Assembly (NCBI GenBank): GCA_023259055.1
Contig: JAHFQZ010000002.1
Coordinates: 310,001-374,000 of the forward strand
DNA: 64,000 nt
Reading direction: 5' to 3'
From: Nitrosomonadales bacterium
GTDB taxonomy: Bacteria; Pseudomonadota; Gammaproteobacteria; Burkholderiales; Gallionellaceae
Shown here: piece after piece, positions 8,675 to 19,100 of the stretch
How the letters are laid out: each line of letters starts with the position of its first letter
How positions within the stretch are numbered: position 1 is the stretch's first letter
The notes under the pieces: generated by a model
What the model was told of the DNA's origin: nothing
What the model saw: the letters and a program-made list of their open reading frames with translations, nothing else
Database searches by the model: none
Position numbers and translations under genes: made by a program

Positions 8675-10090
8675 ATGTCGATGTCGGCAAATGATGTATT
8701 GAAGATGATTAAAGACCGCGATGTTAAATTCGTGGATTTCCGTTTCACCGACACGCGCGGCAAAGAGCAGCACGTTAGCGTGCCCGCCAAATATGTGGAA
8801 ATGGAAAAATTTGAAGACGGCCACGCGTTCGATGGATCATCCATTGCTGGCTGGAAGGGTATCCAGGCTTCTGACATGCTGTTGATGCCGGATCCAGCCA
8901 CCGCTTACCTTGATCCGTTCATGGACGAAAACACGCTGGTGATCACCTGTGACGTGGTGGAACCGACCGATGGCAAAGGCTATGACCGTGATCCGCGCTC
9001 CATCGCGAAACGCGCCGAAGCCTACCTGAAGTCCAGCGGCATCGGTGATACCGCCTACTTTGGTCCTGAACCTGAATTTTTCATTTTTGATTCGGTGAAC
9101 TGGCAAATTGACATGTCAGGTTGCTTCTGCAAAATCAATTCTGAAGAGGCTGCATGGTCTTCCGGAGAAAAGTTTGAAGGCGGCAACATCGGCCACCGCC
9201 CCGTGGTCAAAGGCGGTTACTTCCCGGTTCCGCCAGTCGACAGCCTGAACGACATTCGTGCTGCAATGTGCCTGGCGCTGGAGGACATTGGCATCGAAGT
9301 CGAAGTGCACCACCACGAAGTTGCTACTGCAGGCCAATGCGAGATCGGCACCAAATTCAACACCCTGGTGCGTCGCGCCGACCAGACTCAGGCTTTGAAA
9401 TATGTGGTGCACAATGTTGCGCATCAGTACGGCAAGACTGCAACCTTTATGCCAAAGCCTATCGTCGGTGACAATGGTTCGGGTATGCATGTGCACCAAT
9501 CTATCTGGAAAGGTGGCAAAAACCTGTTCGCGGGTAACGGCTATGCCGGTTTGTCTGAAACTGCGTTGTACTACATCGGCGGCATTATCAAGCACGCCAA
9601 GGCGCTGAACGCGATTACCAATCCCGGCACCAATTCATACAAGCGCCTGGTTCCGCACTACGAAGCCCCGACCAAACTGGCTTATTCTGCTAAAAACCGT
9701 TCAGCCTCAATTCGGATTCCGCACGTGGCCAGCGACAAGGCTCGCCGTATCGAGACCCGTTTCCCCGATCCGACCGCTAATCCATATTTGTGCTTTGCGG
9801 CCTTGATGATGGCCGGTCTGGACGGCATCCAGAACAAGATTCACCCAGGCGATCCTGCTGACAAGAACTTGTATGATCTGCCACCGGAAGAGGATGCAAA
9901 AATCCCGACGGTATGCAGCTCGCTGGACGAAGCATTGGCGAACTTGGACAAGGATCGTGAATTCCTGACACGCGGCGGTGTATTCTCCAATGACTTCATC
10001 GATGCATTTATCGCCTTGAAGATGGATGAAGTCACACGTTTGCGCATGACTACACATCCGGTTGAATTTGAAATGTATTACAGTATCTAA
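8675..10090 (+). CDS. glnA: Glutamine synthetase type I
   Basis: ATP-dependent amidation of glutamate with ammonium, the main ammonium entry when nitrogen is scarce. The 471-aa product is a GSI-beta enzyme: FDGSSIAGW, the glutamate-binding [10 protein letters not shown] region, and NLYDLPPEE, whose tyrosine is the site adenylylated by GlnE. A strong AGGAGAG ribosome site precedes the ATG. Control is predicted at two levels: NtrC/sigma-54 transcription (sites upstream) and adenylylation. A strong terminator follows. Confidence 0.98.
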   Translation: MSMSANDVLKMIKDRDVKFVDFRFTDTRGKEQHVSVPAKYVEMEKFEDGHAFDGSSIAGWKGIQASDMLLMPDPATAYLDPFMDENTLVITCDVVEPTDGKGYDRDPRSIAKRAEAYLKSSGIGDTAYFGPEPEFFIFDSVNWQIDMSGCFCKINSEEAAWSSGEKFEGGNIGHRPVVKGGYFPVPPVDSLNDIRAAMCLALEDIGIEVEVHHHEVATAGQCEIGTKFNTLVRRADQTQALKYVVHNVAHQYGKTATFMPKPIVGDNGSGMHVHQSIWKGGKNLFAGNGYAGLSETALYYIGGIIKHAKALNAITNPGTNSYKRLVPHYEAPTKLAYSAKNRSASIRIPHVASDKARRIETRFPDPTANPYLCFAALMMAGLDGIQNKIHPGDPADKNLYDLPPEEDAKIPTVCSSLDEALANLDKDREFLTRGGVFSNDFIDAFIALKMDEVTRLRMTTHPVEFEMYYSI

Positions 10091-10107
10091 TCGGTCTTTG
10101 ATGCAAC

Positions 10108-10141
10108 AAAACAAAACGGGGCATTCGCCCCGTTTTGTTTT
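10108..10141 (+). terminator. Rho-independent terminator after glnA
   Basis: A 15-bp perfect stem, AAAACAAAACGGGGC at 10108-10122 pairing with GCCCCGTTTTGTTTT at 10127-10141, with loop ATTC. The T-rich 3' arm serves as the U-tract; the A-rich 5' arm makes it usable on both strands. It separates glnA from the DUF4124-ntrBC genes. Confidence 0.9.
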
Positions 10142-10210
10142 GAGCCGAGATGGTTTGTCTGTATACAATGCTTGCCCTATACTTGCCACGTTACTTCGAG
10201 GAATGCAAAT

Positions 10211-10669
10211 ATGAAGTCCCAATACTTGTTTGCCATGATGTGTGCCTGGCCGTTGTTGGTGCAAGCGGATATATACAAGGCTGTCGACGCGGACGGGCAC
10301 GTCACTTATTCCAGCACGCCTATCCAAGGCGGTAAAAAAATATATCTGGAACCTCTGCCCACGATGCTTCCGCCCGGCAAAGCGCGCTCACCCGCCGATT
10401 TTCCAAAGGTGGATGCAGAAAAGCAAAAAGAGCGTGACGAAACGCGCCGCAAAATTTTGCAGGACGAATTAAATGCCGAGGAGAAATTGCTCGAAGAATC
10501 GCAGCAGAACCTGAACGATGCAAGCCCTGAGGTTTTCAAAGGAGCGGACGGCAAAACTTATCGCAATGTCGCCAAATATGAAGAGAATATCAAGTCACTT
10601 ACTGAACAAGTCGAGCTGCACCAGAAAAATGTCGCTGCGCTCAAAGCAGAGCTGTCCAAATTGAAATAA
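10211..10669 (+). CDS. Exported DUF4124-domain protein
   Basis: A 152-aa protein with a signal peptide (KSQYLFAMMCAWPLLVQA) and the DUF4124 opening DIYKAVDADGHVTYSSTPIQGG. The second half is charged and probably coiled coil. I chose the ATG at 10211, which has GAGGA 8 bp upstream and gives a clean signal peptide; a longer in-frame start at 10172 does not. It sits between glnA and ntrB, a place where many betaproteobacteria carry such a gene. Function unknown. Confidence 0.82.
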   Translation: MKSQYLFAMMCAWPLLVQADIYKAVDADGHVTYSSTPIQGGKKIYLEPLPTMLPPGKARSPADFPKVDAEKQKERDETRRKILQDELNAEEKLLEESQQNLNDASPEVFKGADGKTYRNVAKYEENIKSLTEQVELHQKNVAALKAELSKLK

Positions 10670-10709
10670 TCATTGTTTTATCCGGCACGTTTTCTGCTAA
10701 TTAGCATGT

Positions 10710-11750
10710 ATGCCTGATTTCCCCTCTCTCACGCCGGAGCACCTGGCTACCGCCGTTATCCTGCTGGACGACGAGTTGCGTATTGCATACATCAACCCGG
10801 CTGCCGAACATTTGTTCGATGTGAGCGGCAAAAATCTGTTCGGGCACCCGGTGCTGCAGGCATTTACTGATACCGGGCAATTATCCAATGCGATGCAGCA
10901 TGCAATCCGGGACAGCGCCAGTTATATCGAGCATGATCTGACGCTGGGTACGCATGCACACGGCAAGCTGCATCTGCGTTGCGCAGCGACCCCGATACAG
11001 CTTGAGAAACGCTGTTTGCTTCTGGAATTCCACCCGATAGATCGACCGCTTAAGCTGGCGCGCGAGGAGCAGATGCTGGACCAGACGCAGGCCAATCGTC
11101 TGCTGTTACGCAACCTCGCACACGAGATCAAAAACCCGCTCGGCGGCATACGTGGCGCGGCGCAATTGCTCGAGCAGGAGCTGGAAAAACCGGCCTTGCG
11201 CGAATACACCCAGGTCATCGTGCAGGAGGCGGATCGGCTGCGCTCGCTGATGGAGAAATTGCTTTTACCGCAAAATGCTTCGCACTACAGTGCGCTCAAT
11301 ATTCACGAAGTGCTGGAGCGCGTGCGCAGCGTGGTGCTGGCGGAAATGCCGGCAAGATTGACGATCCAGAGAGATTACGACATCAGCCTTCCAGCACTGA
11401 TCGGCGACAAGGAGCAGTTGATCCAGGCGATGCTCAACATCGTGCGCAACGCCGCGCAGGCGATGCAGGGCAACGGCAACATCATCCTGCGCACCCGCAT
11501 TGCACGGCAGGTGACGCTGGTCAAGCGCCGCCACCGGCTGGCGGTGATGGTGCAGATTATCGACAATGGCCCCGGCATCCCGCTGGAACTGCAGGACAAG
11601 ATTTTTTACCCGCTGGTGTCGGGGCGCGCCGATGGCCACGGGCTAGGGCTGACACTGGCGCAGGACTACGTCAATCAGCATCACGGCGCGATAGAATTCG
11701 ACAGCGAGCCGGGGCGCACCTGTTTTACCGTGATGCTTCCCTTACCTTAG
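10710..11750 (+). CDS. glnL: Nitrogen regulation sensor histidine kinase NtrB
   Basis: Cytosolic kinase/phosphatase that sets the phosphorylation of NtrC in response to PII. The 346-aa protein has an N-terminal PAS domain (about 1-115), the H-box NLAHEIKNPLGGIRGAAQLL with His138, and the HATPase lobe with IVRNAAQAM (N box), DNGPGIP (G1) and GHGLGLTLAQD (G2). It has no transmembrane segment, as expected for NtrB. It runs directly into ntrC. PII itself (glnB/glnK) is not in the window. Confidence 0.95.
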   Translation: MPDFPSLTPEHLATAVILLDDELRIAYINPAAEHLFDVSGKNLFGHPVLQAFTDTGQLSNAMQHAIRDSASYIEHDLTLGTHAHGKLHLRCAATPIQLEKRCLLLEFHPIDRPLKLAREEQMLDQTQANRLLLRNLAHEIKNPLGGIRGAAQLLEQELEKPALREYTQVIVQEADRLRSLMEKLLLPQNASHYSALNIHEVLERVRSVVLAEMPARLTIQRDYDISLPALIGDKEQLIQAMLNIVRNAAQAMQGNGNIILRTRIARQVTLVKRRHRLAVMVQIIDNGPGIPLELQDKIFYPLVSGRADGHGLGLTLAQDYVNQHHGAIEFDSEPGRTCFTVMLPLP

Positions 11751-11759
11751 GTGACAAAC

Positions 11760-13160
11760 ATGAAACCTGTCTGGATCATAGATGACGACCGTTCGATACG
11801 CTGGGTGCTGGAAAAAGCCCTGACCCGCGAAGGCATCGATTTCAAAAGCTTCACGACAGCGGACGATGCGTTGCGCGCGCTGGATGACAGCTTGCCGCAA
11901 GTTGTGGTCAGCGATATCCGCATGCCGGGCAGTTCCGGGCTGGATTTTTTGCAGGCGCTGCATCAGCGCCATCCGCTCATACCGGCCATCATCATGACCG
12001 CCTACTCCGACTTGGAAAGCGCCGTTTCCGCGTTTCAGGGCGGCGCGTTCGAGTACCTGCCCAAACCGTTCGACATCAATCACGCGGTCGAACTTATCCG
12101 GCGCGCCATGGAGCAGAGCCAGCGCAAATCGGGCGAGGCGCAGGAGATTGAAGCTGCCGCCGACATTCTAGGCCATGCTCCCGCGATGCAGGAGGTGTTC
12201 CGTGCCATTGGCAAGCTATCGCAATCGCATGCGACCGTGCTGATCAATGGCGAATCCGGCACCGGAAAGGAACTGGTGGCGCGCGCGCTGTACCGCCACA
12301 GCCCGCGCGCCGGCAAGCCGTTCATCGCTATCAACACGGCCGCGATACCCAAGGACTTGCTCGAATCGGAATTGTTCGGCCACGAGCGCGGCGCGTTTAC
12401 CGGCGCGGCGGCGACACGGCAGGGCCGCTTCGAGCAGGCGGAAGGCGGCACGCTGTTCCTGGACGAGATCGGCGACATGCCCGCCGACTTGCAAACCCGC
12501 CTGCTGCGTGTACTGTCGGACGGTAACTTCTACCGCGTCGGCGGGCAACAGCCGATCAAGGCTAATGTGCGCATCATCACTGCGACGCACCAGAATCTCG
12601 ACGAGCGCGTCAGGCAGGGGCTGTTCCGCGAAGATCTGTTTCACCGGCTTAACGTGATCCGGCTGCGTCTGCCGCCGTTGCGCGAGCGGCGCGAAGACAT
12701 CCCGTTGCTGGCGAAATATTTCCTGCAGAAAAGCGCGCGCGAACTGGGCGTGGAGCAAAAACAGTTGAGCGAAGAAGCGTTACGCTTCCTCGCTGCACAG
12801 GACTTTCCCGGCAACGTGCGGCAATTGGAAAATCTCTGCCACTGGCTGGTGGTGATGACGCCCTCGCAACGGATCGAGATCGCCGATCTGCCGCCCGAGT
12901 GGCGCAATGAGGCAGAGGAGGAGGCGGTACCAATCGGGGATTGGAGCACCGCGCTGGCACTGCAAGCAGGACTTGCCTTGCAGCGCGGCGAGGATCACCT
13001 CATGGGCAAACTTACGGCGCAATTCGAGCGCACTCTGATCCTGCAAGCCCTGCACCACACCGGTGGGCGCCGTATTGAGGCGGCCACCCTGCTCGGCATC
13101 GGGCGCAACACCCTGACGCGCAAGATACAGGAACTGGGTCTGGAGAATGAGGAGCCGTAG
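11760..13160 (+). CDS. glnG: Nitrogen regulation response regulator NtrC
   Basis: Sigma-54 enhancer-binding activator. Domains in order: receiver (1-120, phosphoacceptor Asp52 in SDIRMPG), AAA+ core with Walker A GESGTGKE, the sigma-54 contact loop GAFTGA, and Walker B LFLDEIGDM, then a Fis-type helix-turn-helix at the C-terminus (GRRIEAATLLGIGRNTLTRK). I prefer the ATG at 11760, which has AGGTGA upstream; a GTG at 11751 directly abutting ntrB is the alternative. Its predicted targets include the paired sites before glnA. Length 466 aa. Confidence 0.96.
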   Translation: MKPVWIIDDDRSIRWVLEKALTREGIDFKSFTTADDALRALDDSLPQVVVSDIRMPGSSGLDFLQALHQRHPLIPAIIMTAYSDLESAVSAFQGGAFEYLPKPFDINHAVELIRRAMEQSQRKSGEAQEIEAAADILGHAPAMQEVFRAIGKLSQSHATVLINGESGTGKELVARALYRHSPRAGKPFIAINTAAIPKDLLESELFGHERGAFTGAAATRQGRFEQAEGGTLFLDEIGDMPADLQTRLLRVLSDGNFYRVGGQQPIKANVRIITATHQNLDERVRQGLFREDLFHRLNVIRLRLPPLRERREDIPLLAKYFLQKSARELGVEQKQLSEEALRFLAAQDFPGNVRQLENLCHWLVVMTPSQRIEIADLPPEWRNEAEEEAVPIGDWSTALALQAGLALQRGEDHLMGKLTAQFERTLILQALHHTGGRRIEAATLLGIGRNTLTRKIQELGLENEEP

Positions 13161-13167
13161 AGGCGGG

Positions 13168-14520
13168 TTAAAACGCTACCTGCGCCAGTCGTTTCAGCAG
13201 CTTCTCGTGTATTCCGCCGAATCCGCCGTTGCTCATCACCAGCACATGGTCGCCTGATCTTGCGGCGGCAGCGATGGCTTCGATCAGATCGTTGAGATCG
13301 TCCTTCACCACGGCTTTTTCACCCAGCGGCGCCAATGCGCCGTGCGCATCCCAGCCGAGGTTGCCTGCGTAACAGAACACGAGGTCGGCATCCTTCAGGC
13401 TGCCGGGGAGCGCGTCCTTCATTACGCCGAGCCTCATCGTATTAGAGCGCGGCTCCAGCACTGCGAGGATGCGTGCCTTGCCGACCTTGCTGCGCAGCCC
13501 GGCGATAGTGGTATCGATCGCGGTGGGGTGGTGTGCAAAGTCGTCGTAAACGGTGATGCCGTTGACTGTGCCGCGCACTTCCATGCGGCGCTTCACGTTC
13601 TTGAATTCGGCGAGGGCTGCCAAACCTTGCGCGACAGGCACGCCGACATGGCGTGCAGCGGCGAGCGCGGAGAGGGCGTTCATGCGGTTGTGTTCACCCA
13701 TCAGTTCCCATTGCAACGTGCCTTGGGCGACGCCATTCAAACTCACGCGCTCGTTCGCCTCGATGTTCCAGCCGTCGTCGCAGCCGAACTTCTCCACCGG
13801 TGTCCAGCAGCCGCGCTGGAGCACGCGTCGCAATGATTCCTCGCGTCCATTGCACACCACCAGCCCGTTGCCGGGGACGGTGCGCACCAGATGGTGGAAC
13901 TGCGTCTCGATGCTTGCCAGGTCGGGGAAGATATCGGCGTGGTCGAATTCGAGGTTGTTGAGAATTGCGGTGCGCGGATGGTAGTGCACGAACTTGGAGC
14001 GCTTGTCGAAGAAAGCTGTGTCGTATTCGTCGGCCTCGATAGCAAAAAACGGCGACTCGGTGATGCGAGCCGACACACCGAAATTCTGCGGAACACCGCC
14101 GATCAGGAAACCGGGATTCAGTCCGGCATATTCCAGTATCCACGCCAGCATCGACGTGGTGGTGGTTTTGCCGTGCGTGCCCGCCACGCCCAGCACCCAC
14201 TTGTCGCGCAGCAGCGTGTCCGCCAGCCATTGCGGGCCGGAAACATAAGCCAGGTTGCGGTTGAGTATCTCTTCCATCAGCGGGTTGCCGCGCGACACCA
14301 CGTTGCCGATGACAAACACATCCGGTTTGAGAGCGAGCTGCCCGACGCCAAAACCTTCGATCAGCTCGATACCCTGCGCCTCCAGTTGCGTACTCATCGG
14401 CGGATAGACATTGGCGTCGCAGCCGGTCACACGGTATCCCGCCTGCTTGGCGATGGCCGCGATGCCGCCCATGAAGGTGCCGCAAATGCCGAGGATGTGG
14501 ATGTGTTGTGGTTTACTCAT
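13168..14520 (-). CDS. mpl: UDP-MurNAc:L-Ala-gamma-D-Glu-meso-DAP ligase (peptidoglycan recycling)
   Basis: Reattaches recycled murein tripeptide to UDP-MurNAc in the cytosol. The 450-aa product is of the Mur ligase family: N-terminal IHILGICGTFMGG Rossmann loop, the ATP-binding GVAGTHGKTTTT, and the HHPTAIDTTI block in the C-terminal half. The ICGTFMGG variant (instead of GIGGIGMSG of MurC) and the lack of neighbouring mur genes point to Mpl rather than MurC. Convergent with ntrC, 7 bp apart. Confidence 0.94.
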   Translation of the reverse strand: MSKPQHIHILGICGTFMGGIAAIAKQAGYRVTGCDANVYPPMSTQLEAQGIELIEGFGVGQLALKPDVFVIGNVVSRGNPLMEEILNRNLAYVSGPQWLADTLLRDKWVLGVAGTHGKTTTTSMLAWILEYAGLNPGFLIGGVPQNFGVSARITESPFFAIEADEYDTAFFDKRSKFVHYHPRTAILNNLEFDHADIFPDLASIETQFHHLVRTVPGNGLVVCNGREESLRRVLQRGCWTPVEKFGCDDGWNIEANERVSLNGVAQGTLQWELMGEHNRMNALSALAAARHVGVPVAQGLAALAEFKNVKRRMEVRGTVNGITVYDDFAHHPTAIDTTIAGLRSKVGKARILAVLEPRSNTMRLGVMKDALPGSLKDADLVFCYAGNLGWDAHGALAPLGEKAVVKDDLNDLIEAIAAAARSGDHVLVMSNGGFGGIHEKLLKRLAQVAF

Positions 14521-14534
14521 GGTTACTCACAGTG

Positions 14535-14603
14535 TCCACGAAAAACACGAAAGAAATGCCTGATCTCCATTCCTTGTTTCGTGCTTTTCGTGAATTTCGT
14601 GGA
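14535..14603. repeat. Interspersed CACGAAA dyad repeat
   Basis: A left arm TCCACGAAAAACACGAAAG (14535-14553) faces a right arm whose complement reads TCCACGAAATTCACGAAAAG (14584-14603), so the 69-bp element folds into an imperfect hairpin made of 9-11 bp units CACGAAA(N). It fills the gap between mpl and the DUF486 gene. Similar CACGAAA-unit hairpins occur in many environmental proteobacterial genomes, but this is a recollection, not a search. Confidence 0.65.
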
Positions 14604-14610
14604 TGAATTT

Positions 14611-14964
14611 TTACGCCCGAAAAATAAAATACACCGCGCCCATCAGGCACAGCCCAGCATACAGATAATCCCATTTCAACGGCTGGTTCATATACAGCAC
14701 CGCGAACGGCACGAATACCGACAGCGTGATAATCTCTTGCAGTATTTTCAGCTGCCCCAAGTTCATCGCGGTATAGCCGATGCGGTTCGCCGGCACCTGG
14801 AGCAGATACTCGAACAGCGCGATGCCCCAGCTGACCAGCGCCGCAATATACCATGGCGACGTCGCCAGATTCTTCAGGTGGCCGTACCAAGCGAACGTCA
14901 TGAACAGGTTGGAGACGGCGAGCATCAGCGCCGTGACCAACAACGGGTTCGATATCAGGTTCAT
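14611..14964 (-). CDS. DMT-family (DUF486) small membrane protein
   Basis: A 117-aa protein with four hydrophobic segments, typical of the DUF486 branch of the drug/metabolite transporter superfamily. Recognisable parts are NLFMTFAWYGHLKNL near the N-terminus and ANRIGYTAMNLGQLKILQE in the middle. Its substrate is unknown. It is separated from mpl by the CACGAAA repeat, so co-transcription is possible but uncertain. Confidence 0.85.
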   Translation of the reverse strand: MNLISNPLLVTALMLAVSNLFMTFAWYGHLKNLATSPWYIAALVSWGIALFEYLLQVPANRIGYTAMNLGQLKILQEIITLSVFVPFAVLYMNQPLKWDYLYAGLCLMGAVYFIFRA

Positions 14965-15043
14965 TGAAAATCCAAAGTCGCCAACCGCACAACCAGCGAC
15001 TTAGCTGACGTTGTTTGGCAGCTTAATCGAATGGCTAGTAGTT

Positions 15044-15126
15044 GCATCAGATTACACAGATTTGCGCAGATTAAGCCAACTTTTTGGAGTAGCGTTTGAA
15101 TCTGTATCATCTGCGTAATCTGCGGA
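15044..15126. repeat. Interspersed CAGATT dyad repeat, copy 1
   Basis: The left part (15044-15072) contains CAGATTACACAGATT and GCGCAGATT; the right part (15098-15125) is GAATCTGTATCATCTGCGTAATCTGCGG, its imperfect inverted copy. The two arms flank about 25 bp. It is the same family as the element at 55224-55287. It lies just after the stop of the minus-strand FKBP gene and may serve as its transcript end. Confidence 0.7.
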
Positions 15127-15133
15127 AAAGGTT

Positions 15134-15589
15134 TTAACGAACACCCACCAACTCGACTTCAAACACCAGCGACGCATCCGGTGGAATCGCCCCTGGTGCC
15201 CCTTGAGCGCCGTAGCCGAGATGCGGCGGAATGATCAGTGTACGTTGTCCACCCACCTTCATGCCCTGAAGACCCTGATCCCATCCGTCGATAACCATCC
15301 CCGCACCGAGCTGGAATTCAATCGGCTTGCCGCGGTCAAGCGAGCTGTCGAATTTTTTGCCCTTATGACCGGCAGCGGTCGCATCGTACAGCCAGCCGGT
15401 GTAATACACGGACACTTCGTGCCCTGCCGTGGCTTTTGCGCCCTTACCCAACTTTTTGTCTTTTACGATCAGCTCGGTCACGTTGCCGGTTTCCTTTTTA
15501 GCTGCGGGCTGTTCGGCATATGCCATCGTTGAACAAATGCCCGCCGTCAACAGCAGAGCCAGCGGTAAAAACAAAGTGCGCTTCATCAT
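15134..15589 (-). CDS. Exported FKBP-type peptidyl-prolyl cis-trans isomerase
   Basis: A 151-aa protein: signal peptide ([18 protein letters not shown]), about 15 linker residues, then one FKBP domain with VSVYYTGWLYD, KFDSSLDRG, FQLGAGMVIDGWDQGL and the C-terminal IPPDASLVFEVEL. These include the active-site aromatic residues. I start at the ATG at 15587-15589 (MMKRT), which has GGAGA 9 bp upstream; the frame is open further upstream but that part is a shadow of the neighbour. It is a tandem paralogue of the next gene (15646-16098). Confidence 0.92.
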   Translation of the reverse strand: MMKRTLFLPLALLLTAGICSTMAYAEQPAAKKETGNVTELIVKDKKLGKGAKATAGHEVSVYYTGWLYDATAAGHKGKKFDSSLDRGKPIEFQLGAGMVIDGWDQGLQGMKVGGQRTLIIPPHLGYGAQGAPGAIPPDASLVFEVELVGVR

Positions 15590-15645
15590 ATTTACGTTTC
15601 TCCGATATAACATTAGTCGTTGCAGAATATGCGGTGTGCGCTGGC

Positions 15646-16098
15646 TTATCGTACAGCCAGCAGCTCCACGTCGAATACCAGCGTCGCATTTGGCGGAATC
15701 ACCCCGCCCGCGCCGCGAGCGCCATAACCAAGGTGAGCCGGAATGACCAGCGTGCGTTGTCCTCCCACCTTCATGCCTTCCACGCCCTGATCCCACCCCT
15801 TGATAACGCGTCCTGCGCCGAGCGGAAAATCGAACGGTTCGTTGCGGTCGCGCGAACTGTCGAACTTCTTTCCCTTGTTACCGGGAGCCGCTTCGTCGTA
15901 CAACCAGCCGGTGTAATGCACCGACACCTGCTTGCCGCTGGTCGCCAGCACCCCTTCGCCCAGCTTGTTGTCGGTTTTAATCAGTTCAGTCATGACACTT
16001 GCCTCCTTTTGTGATGTGGCCTGTTCGGAGCAAGCCGTGGTTAAAAAAATGCCGGTAGTCAGCAGCAAAGCCAGCGGTAAGAAAGTGATGCGTTTCAT
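15646..16098 (-). CDS. Exported FKBP-type peptidyl-prolyl cis-trans isomerase, paralogue
   Basis: A 150-aa FKBP with signal peptide [22 protein letters not shown]; the Cys after TTA could be a weak lipobox, so it may be a lipoprotein. The isomerase domain has [40 protein letters not shown] and [14 protein letters not shown]. Signal peptide and domain are strongly alike to the downstream copy, so this is a local duplication. It lies 36 bp after the end of metH. Confidence 0.92.
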   Translation of the reverse strand: MKRITFLPLALLLTTGIFLTTACSEQATSQKEASVMTELIKTDNKLGEGVLATSGKQVSVHYTGWLYDEAAPGNKGKKFDSSRDRNEPFDFPLGAGRVIKGWDQGVEGMKVGGQRTLVIPAHLGYGARGAGGVIPPNATLVFDVELLAVR

Positions 16099-16134
16099 TT
16101 TATGTTTCCTTGCGGTCTTCGTAACGTGAAATAA

Positions 16135-19100
16135 CTAGTAACTCAATACGGGCGCAAGCCACCGCTCCGCCTCTTCCATGCTCCAGCCCTTGCGCCGCGC
16201 GTAATCTTCTACTTGGTCCTTATCCACTTTGCCGGTGGCGAAGTATTGCGCTTGCGGATGCGAGAAATAGAAGCCGCTTACCGCCGCGGTGGGCATCATC
16301 GCGAAACTTTCAGTCAGAGTGATGCCTGCGTTTAACGGTGCTTGCAACAGATCGAACAGCGGGCCTTTTTCGCTGTGCTCGGGGCAGGCTGGATAGCCGG
16401 GCGCGGGGCGGATGCCGCGATATTTTTCGGCGATCAGCGCATCGTTATCCAGAGCCTCATCTGCCGCATATCCCCAGAATTCGCGGCGCACGCGCAGATG
16501 CAGAAGCTCTGCGAATGCCTCTGCAAGACGATCCGCGAGCGCCTTCAACAGGATGGCGTTGTAGTCGTCATTGTGTTTCTCGAATTCGGCAACGCGTTCA
16601 TCGATGCCGATGCCGGTGGTGACGGCGAATGCGCCGATGTAGTCCTTGACCTTCGTTTCCTTAGGCGCGATGAAATCGGCCAGGCAATAGTTCGGGATAT
16701 CGTCAGGTTTCTTGGTCTGCTGGCGCAGGTTATGCCAGATCATCGCCACCCTGATGCGCGTCTCATCCGTGTATATCTCGATGTCGTCACTATTGACGCT
16801 GTTCGCCGGGAGCAGGCCGAACACCGCGTTCGCAGTGAGCCATTTTTCCGCAATGATTTTCTTTAGCATTGCCTGCGCATCGGCGAACAGCTTGCGCGCT
16901 TCTTCGCCCACGACCGCATCCTGCAATATTTTCGGATAGCGACCCGAGAGTTCCCAGGCCTGAAAGAACGGTGACCAGTCGATGTGTTCGGCTATCTTGT
17001 CCAGCGGGTAGGCTTCGAATTTATGCACACCTGCCAGCCATGGTTTGGGTGGCGTGTAATTCTTCCAATCGGTCTTTAGCCCGTGCGCCCGCGCCACTGC
17101 CAGCGTGACATGCGCGGCCTTGCCCTTCTTTCCCTCATGCTGTTCGCGCGCTGATGAGTAATCCGTTTTGATGCCCGCGATGTATTCATCACGCAGTGTG
17201 CCGGAGAGCAGGTTGCTGCACACGCCCACCGCTCGCGAGGCGTCGGTCACATATACCGTCGCGCCGTCTGGGTAGTTCGGCTCGATCTTCACCGCCGTGT
17301 GCACGCGCGAAGTGGTCGCGCCGCCGATCATCAGCGGGATGGTGAAACCTTGGCGCTGCATTTCTTTCGCCACATGCGCCATTTCCTCCAGCGACGGAGT
17401 GATCAGTCCGGACAGGCCGATGATGTCGGCCTTGTGCTCGCGCGCGGTGTCGAGGATCTGCTGGCACGGCACCATCACGCCCATGTTCACCACTTCGAAG
17501 TTGTTGCATTGCAACACCACGGTGACGATGTTCTTGCCGATGTCGTGTACGTCGCCCTTGACCGTGGCCATGACGATCTTGCCCTTGGCGCTGGTGTTGC
17601 CGGTGCGCAGCTTTTCCGCTTCGATGTAGGGCACCAGATGCGCGACCGCCTGCTTCATCACGCGCGCCGATTTCACCACCTGCGGCAGGAACATCTTGCC
17701 GGCGCCGAACAGGTCGCCGACCACGTTCATGCCGGTCATCAGCGGACCTTCGATCACCTCGACCGGGAATTCCGCCTGCCGGCGCGCTTCTTCGGTGTCT
17801 TCGACGATGTAAGTGGTGATGCCCCGCACCAGCGCATGGGTGAGCCGTTCCTGCACCGTGCCCTTGCGCCATTCCAGATCCTCGACTTGCGCCTTGCCGC
17901 CGCCCTTCACCGTCTCGGCCAGCGTCACCAAGCGCTCACCCGCATCGGGCCGGTGGTTCAGCACCACATCTTCCACCGCGTCGCGCAGCGAGATTGGAAT
18001 TTCCTCGTACACGCCGAGCTGCCCTGCATTGACGATGCCCATGGTCAGGCCAGCTTTGATTGTATGGTACAGGAACACGGTATGGATCGCCTCGCGCACC
18101 GCCTCGTTGCCGCGGAATGAGAACGACACATTCGATACGCCGCCGCTGACCTTGGCGTAGGGCAGGTGCTGCTTGATCCAGCGCGTGGCCTCGATGAAAT
18201 CCACCGCGTAGTTGTTGTGCTCCTCGATGCCGGTGGCGATCGCGAAAATATTCGGATCGAAAATGATGTCTTCCGGCGGGAAACCGACCTTGTTCACCAG
18301 GATGTCGTAGCTGCGCTGGCAGATTTCCGTCTTGCGTTTATAGGTGTCGGCCTGCCCCTGCTCGTCGAACGCCATCACCACCGCCGCCGCGCCGTAGCGG
18401 CGCACCAGTGTCGCGTATTTGATGAAATTTGCTTCGCCCTCTTTCAGCGAAATCGAATTGACGATGGCCTTGCCCTGCACGCATTTCAGCCCGGCCTCGA
18501 TCACTTCCCACTTGGATGAGTCGATCATCAGCGGCACTTTGGAAATGTCCGGCTCCGACGCGATCAGGTTGAGGAACTTCACCATTGCGGCCTGCGAATC
18601 CAGCATCGCCTCGTCCATGTTGATGTCGATGATCTGCGCGCCGTTCTCCACCTGGTTGCGCGCCACGTCCAGCGCCTGCGCGTAATCGCCGCTCAGGATC
18701 AGGCGCGCAAACATCTTCGAGCCGGTGACATTGGTGCGCTCGCCGACATTGACGAACAGCGAGTCGTCGCCGACGTTGAACGGTTCCAGCCCAGACAGGC
18801 GCAGCTTCTTTTCGATGTACGGAATGCGGCGTGGCGGCACGTCGCGCAAAGCATCTGCAATCGCCTTGATATGCGCGGGCGACGTGCCGCAGCAGCCCCC
18901 GGCGATGTTGAGGAAGCCACTGGTGGCAAACTCCTTCACCAGCCTGGCGGTTTTTTCCGGCAGCTCATCGTAGCCGGTATCCGACAATGGATTGGGCAGC
19001 CCGGCGTTGGGGTGTGCGCTGACATAACAGCTTGCCACAACCGACAGCTCTTCCACATACGGGCGCATCATTTCCGCGCCCAGCGCGCAGTTAAGTCCAA

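Noticed and set aside
13891-14967. A 358-aa plus-strand frame across mpl and the DUF486 gene
   Set aside because: Antisense to two recognised genes and crossing the CACGAAA repeat; no signal of its own.
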